This document shows, in pieces, positions 59,272 to 64,000 of a stretch of DNA of 64,000 nucleotides. The first letter of the stretch is position 1. The number at the start of each line of letters is the position of its first letter. Source of the stretch: Corylus avellana. Taxonomy: Eukaryota > Streptophyta > Magnoliopsida > Fagales > Betulaceae. The DNA lies in the NCBI RefSeq assembly GCF_901000735.1, contig NC_081543.1, positions 11,019,921 through 11,083,920 of the forward strand, given 5' to 3'. Both the position numbers and the translations under genes were made by a program. The notes beneath the pieces are model-generated. The model saw only the letters and a program-made list of their open reading frames with translations. It ran no database searches and was not told where the DNA came from.

Positions 59272-62200
59272 TTGATCGGTGCTAAATCTTGTCGAACGTA
59301 TTTGACGTCATCATGCGGATCATCAGGATTTCTGTTCAATAATAGTGGCTCACTCTCGTGGTAGTTGACATGATCATCATGAGGCCCTTGGCCCTGACCA
59401 ACGTCGTATACGTTTCTAGGTTTTCTCCTTACAGCACAAGCCCAATCTGGGCTCTTTTCATCTTCGACGTAAAAAACTTGTTCCATTTGAGATGTCAGCA
59501 CATACAGTTCATCAGTAATTAACTCTCCCGTATGGACAAGGTTTTTAAAGTTCACAAACGTTAAGCCATACTTGTCCACCTTGTATCCCCTGTCCAATGT
59601 GTTTTTCGCCCAATCACACTTGAGCATAACATACTTCGTCCTGTCGTAATACTCCACCTCAAGTATTTGGGTTAGCTTCCAAAAGTATATTTGGCCATCA
59701 ACAGTCGGCACGCACACCTCACTGTTTTGCGACCTCTTTCCCACATCATGTGCAACCGTACGAAACAACTTGCCGTTCACAACATATCTATTATACTGGA
59801 CTGCTGAGATCATCGGCCCTCTACAATGCATTACTAGTTTCTGACCCATTTCATTCCTACGTCGATCGTCCAAACGATCGACCTGCGAGTATAATATAAT
59901 GAAAGTTGCATAGTTAGTGTGATGAGGGAATAGCAAATAAGAAGCAAATACAAGAAATTTAATAGGCACACATGACATTAGTCTTACATAGTCACGGTAC
60001 CAATAGCAAAATTGCTCAACATGTTGGGTTTCCAACTGATCGTCCGTCAGTCACCCCATAATTCTGGGTTCCCTAAGTGTATCCATGTGCGTCCTACAAT
60101 TTCAAATTAAATATGAAAACCATAAGATACAACTAAGAGTGTAAGATAAATGCACATTCTATGCTATAAACCGACTCACATCCGTAATAGGAGAAACTCG
60201 TCTGAGTTAAACATAATATAACAGTGGATCTGAGTCAATGTGCGTTTGTCGAGGTCGACTCGTATCCCCGCCCCTTTAGACCCATCCAAGTTTCTTTACG
60301 GCCTATTGTGAAATGTCGGTACGTTATCTAAATAATGAGAGCAAAACGTCACCAACTCAGTTGCAATATACCCCTCCGCAATGCAGCCCTCAGGAGCCGC
60401 TTTATTTCGCACATTAGATTTGAAACCCCCAAGGCTCCTACATATCAAAGCAGTCAATCATTGGATTTAGTTGTTTTTAAATAAATGAAGAGTGAAAAAA
60501 TGTAAGTCTTGCGTCGAATTAACTTTACCTCTCTCTCGGATATATCCACCTATATTGTACAGGTCCACCGAAGCGGCATTCACGGACAAGATGAACTATG
60601 CTTATGAAAAACCCGGGTGGGAATACTTGCTCCATCTTGCACAAAGTGATACAGACATCACCCTCAATACGGTTCATATCCTCTGCAGTCAATGCCGTCG
60701 AACAAATGCCTCTGAAGATTGCAGACATTTCAACAAGAGGTGTAACCACTTTATCTGGCAGTGATGTGGCACGCAATGCAATAAGGAGAAGCTGTTGCAT
60801 CAGTACGTGATTGTCATGGCTCTTCATTCCCGAAATTGATCGGTCTTTAAGTCGTACACACCTAGAAATGTTTGAGGCATATCTGTCGGGCACTCTTACA
60901 TTTCGAAGAACTCTCAAGAAACTAGTTTTATCTTTATTGAACATCGTGTGACAAGCTGGGGGCATATAAATTATCCCATCTGTCGTGAACGGATGAAGTG
61001 TAGGTCTCAAACCCATTTCTTGCAAGTCTTTACGTGCATCAAGGTTGTCCTTCGTTTTCCCTTTGATACCCAGTAGTATGCCTATTATGTTGTCCATCAC
61101 ATTTTTTTCTATGTGCATAACATCAAGATTGTGCCGTAATAAATTATCTTTCTAGTACGGCAACCTAAAAAAAATACTTTTCTTCTTCCATACTACATTA
61201 TCATTATGAGTCCTCTTCCTATTTGATTTATCAATGGGCTTTGACTTACCGGCGCTCTCATCCCCAAATACCATCCCTTCTAACTGTTTTAGGATTTCAT
61301 CTCCACCTGGCACATCGGGAGCACATTCTAGTTCTTGGTTACCGTCAAAAGTTCTTTTGTTCCGCCTCTACGGATGATCTATGGGCAAGTATCGCCTATG
61401 TCCTATAAAGCAAAATTTTTTCCCGTGTTTTAACCGTCTAGACTTTGTTGTATGCATACAGTAAGGGCATGCCTTTCCACCCCCAGTGGACCACCCGGAC
61501 AAGCTTTCGTATGAGGGAAAGTCATTAATTGTCCACATCAATTGTGCTCTGAGCATAAAATTCTTTTTCAAGGAGACATCAAATGTTCGTACCCCTACAT
61601 TCCATAGTTCATGTAATTCTTCAATTAAAGGTTGCAGGTAAACATCTATATCAATTCAGGTGAACTTGGACCTAGAATAATCAAGGATAATATAAAAGAA
61701 GTTTGTTTCATGCATATCCAATGAGGCAAGTTGTAAGGTACTAGCATTACAAGCCAAGTACTGTGGGATGTGCTCAAGTTTCCAAAGGATTAAACCCATC
61801 TGAGGTGAGGCCAAGCCTTACATTCCTGTTGTCCGCTGAAAAATCCGGATATAAATTATCAAACGACTTTCATGCTTCACTGTCGGCCGGATGCCTCAAT
61901 ACACCATCTTTTGTGCGACCGTCTGCATGCCATCTCATATGGAGCGCGGTATGATGTGACATAAACAACCTCTGTAGCTGTGGTATGATTGGAAACCAAC
62001 GCAACACCTTCATTGGACGTCGTTTACTCGACGTTATGGGCTGGCCATCCTCGTCTAAATAGATTTCATCCTTCCATTTAGATTCTCCACATTTAACACA
62101 TAAATCTAAATCCTTATTGCCATTCCAGAACAACATACAGTTATTACGACAAGCCGGTATCTTCTCATACCCGAGTCCCATATCCCTTAGAAACCTTTTC

Positions 62201-62844
62201 GCCTCATATGTATTACCCGGCAAAGCCCCATCATTTACAGGAAGCAACTGATTGATGAAATTTAGGAAAGCCGAGAATATCGTATTACTAACTCCACCCA
62301 CACACTTCAAGTTATACAAATGTACAGTAGCACTCAGTTTACTGTGTTTGGTCTTTTCATGAAGTGGCTGGTCTGCCTTTTAAAGTAAGTACTCGTACTT
62401 TCGTACGTCACATTCATCGGCTTCATCATGCACAATGTGTTCTTCCTCACCTTCCACCTTAACCTGACGCTCACAATTGTCTTCCCTGACTTCGTGCATG
62501 CCAAATAAATCACGCAACAGGCTGAGCATATTTCCACCTTGTTCTCCGCTTTCACCCGCATCTACGATCGAACGGTTCAAATGAGCGCCTTCAACTGGAG
62601 CTCTTACAGGCCTCTCGCTGTGAAAAATCCATTGTTGGTATTGTGGCCACATTCTTTTCCCCCCTGTCAAGTGCTTGTATACCAATCTTGGCGGGTGTTT
62701 CCTGTTGTTTCGACACATCTTACAAGGGCACACAATAAGTCCATCTGGAGTTCTACAATTCCTAACTGCATAGTCTACAAATGATTTACACCTGTTTCTG
62801 TATTCCTTCGTACCCCTAGACTTCGTCATCCAACTCTTATCCAT
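59272..62844 (-). pseudogene. CACTA TNP2-like transposase gene, broken
   Basis: From 62844 the frame starts MDKSWMTKSRGT and has the transposase-associated N-domain with its Cys motif (CPCKMC). It then meets a TAA at 62380-62382, continues in the same frame through the TNP2 core (YNLKCVGGVSNTIFSAFL, LRDMGLGYEKIPACRNNCMLFW, CVKCGESKW) and stops again at a TGA (61870-61872). Beyond this the homology shifts frame (a piece at about 61368-61660 has the NFMLRAQLMWTINDFPSYESLSGWS region) and meets a TAG at 61152-61154. The DUF4218-like part (HIEKNVMDNIIGILLGIKGK) follows, split by an intron (donor after 60529, next exon from 60437). A DUF4216-like region (VVNGKLFRTVAHD, FYVEDEKSPDW) ends the gene near 59272. 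The reading is clearly disabled. Confidence 0.85.
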
Positions 62845-63472
62845 AGCGTTACTACGTACATTAAGTAAGTCGAGGTTAGTTTTGGAATAACCATAGCGAA
62901 ATTAGTGCCCACTAATTAATTTAACTACATTTGTTATGGGGACCCTAAACAAAAGTAATAAATTGAAAATAAAAAAAATGAATAAATGTGGAATAAAAAT
63001 ACACTAGCCTCAACCATTCAAGTAACTTTTACAGTATTCAAGGAAAATACACTACTCCCTTCCAACATTGGTCGGTGGAAGAGAATAAAAAAATTTAATG
63101 GATCACATGCATGTTATTAAAATTAGATTTGACCCATTATTCATTCTCTTAAATTAGATTTGCCCATTACTGTGCTTTATTTTGTTTTTAATAAAAATTA
63201 CTTAGGTTAATATAATGTTACTAACCTAATGAAAATTATTGGTAACCAATCAATTTAACTACATTTGTTAAATTTTCAAGTCAATTATCATTTTGTTCCC
63301 ATTTGAAATTTGAAGGGTTATGGCATTTCATTTTACTTGGCGGTTTTTGATTAAAAAATTTCTTAATCAAAATCGTAATCAAAGATCAAACCAGAATAGT
63401 CAATAACATTTTTGACATCATATAAAAATAACTATATATAATTAATTCTGACTAATTATATAAACATATAAT

Positions 63473-63550
<78 letters not shown>

Positions 63551-64000
63551 GAACCATAGAGCCAAGCCAATTACCTGGGATTAAAAGTGAACTCCGGCTA
63601 ATGATTAAGCAACCCCTTATGCAACTAGTTCCCCTAAAATACAAAAGAGACCAATTCAAAACAGAAATGTTAATATTACCGTTTTAAAATTTTTTTTAAA
63701 AAAAGACTATGGAAAATCAACCAACCAAATGGATAATTTTCCTTACAATAACATTGGTACATGCGAAGAAATGTAATAGTTGAAAGCATTCATGCTGGAA
63801 AACAAAATAATAGACTTAAAAAAAAAAAAAAAGATTTCAACCAAAAAAATGCAGAGTATATCCCCATTGTTTATATTAGGGTCCATGCAACATTATAAGG
63901 TCAGCCCAATTCACAATGTTGTATGTGAGCTCCACATAGGAAAAAAAATATACGTAGCCAAAATTAAAAATTATAGCAACTGGACTTTCTCTCATTATTG
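62845..64000. other. Upstream part of the CACTA element or flank
   Basis: No gene and no CACTA terminus or subterminal array are seen. A 19-base direct repeat (aatttaactacatttgtta) occurs near 62918 and 63252. A long AT microsatellite is present. Confidence 0.4.
63476..63547. repeat. (AT)36 microsatellite
   Basis: 72 bases of uninterrupted AT dinucleotide, the longest pure repeat in the window. Confidence 0.95.

Larger units (their letters stand above)
55607..64000 (-). mobile_element. CACTA (En/Spm) DNA transposon, 3' part; truncated by the window end
   Basis: The plus-strand terminus CACTACAAAAA is at 55607-55617, followed by a subterminal block (55621-55800) with about eight copies, in both orientations, of the core tagtaacgtgt. 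Both genes of the element run on the minus strand, TNP2-like first and a PF03004-type transposase second, the usual order. The opposite terminus was not found up to 64000. The 3-bp target duplication would be AAT at 55604-55606 but cannot be confirmed without the other end. Total length exceeds 8.4 kb unless the far end has been lost. Confidence 0.88.

Overview
This is nuclear genomic DNA from a flowering plant, most likely a woody eudicot. The evidence is AT-rich sequence, genes split by GT-AG introns, plant-specific protein families (BREVIS RADIX, MSL channel, BOBBER-type NudC, plant MAK-like kinase), Au-like SINEs, MITEs and a CACTA (En/Spm) transposon. The species cannot be named from the window. 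All exon boundaries below were worked out by hand from splice consensus, reading-phase continuity and recognisable family motifs.

Layout. (1) 865-3457 (+): a 520-residue conserved plant protein of unknown function with a basic, probably nuclear, tract. (2) 5741-9520 (+): a complete six-exon MscS-like mechanosensitive channel of the MSL10 group, 704 aa. (3) 10190-15284 (-): a complete 16-exon MAK/MHK-type protein kinase (RCK family), 454 aa, tail to tail with the channel gene and carrying an Au-like SINE in one intron. (4) 17.3-22.1 kb: gene-poor, with a foldback element, a poly-A SINE and retrotransposon-like debris. (5) 22158-29582 (-): a complete five-exon BREVIS RADIX family gene, 370 aa, with a 4.5-kb first coding intron, a 5' UTR intron and a TATA box near 31.3 kb. 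(6) 31.3-42 kb: intergenic, with a decayed gag-like sequence interrupted by a 209-bp TG...CA element with a 5-bp target duplication, several MITEs and a copia-like remnant. (7) 42.0-46.9 kb (+): a gene of the 'cadmium-induced protein AS8' family, 176 aa, with 5' non-coding or alternative exons and a MITE in an intron. (8) 48.6-54.7 kb: a tandem segmental duplication carrying two intact uninterrupted BOBBER1-like NudC genes with their promoters. (9) 55607 to the window end: a CACTA transposon. Its transposase-like second gene (PF03004 type) is nearly intact, but its TNP2 gene is broken by at least three nonsense codons and by frameshifts. The far terminus is not in the window.

The host genes are unrelated single-copy-style genes apart from the BOBBER pair. 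They do not form an operon or pathway. I saw no clearly new biological system. The most useful observations are the paired BOBBER duplication, the phase-neutral readable intron in the channel gene, several precisely bounded mobile-element insertions, the mixed decay state of the CACTA element, and an unexplained coherent exon chain upstream of the AS8-like gene.
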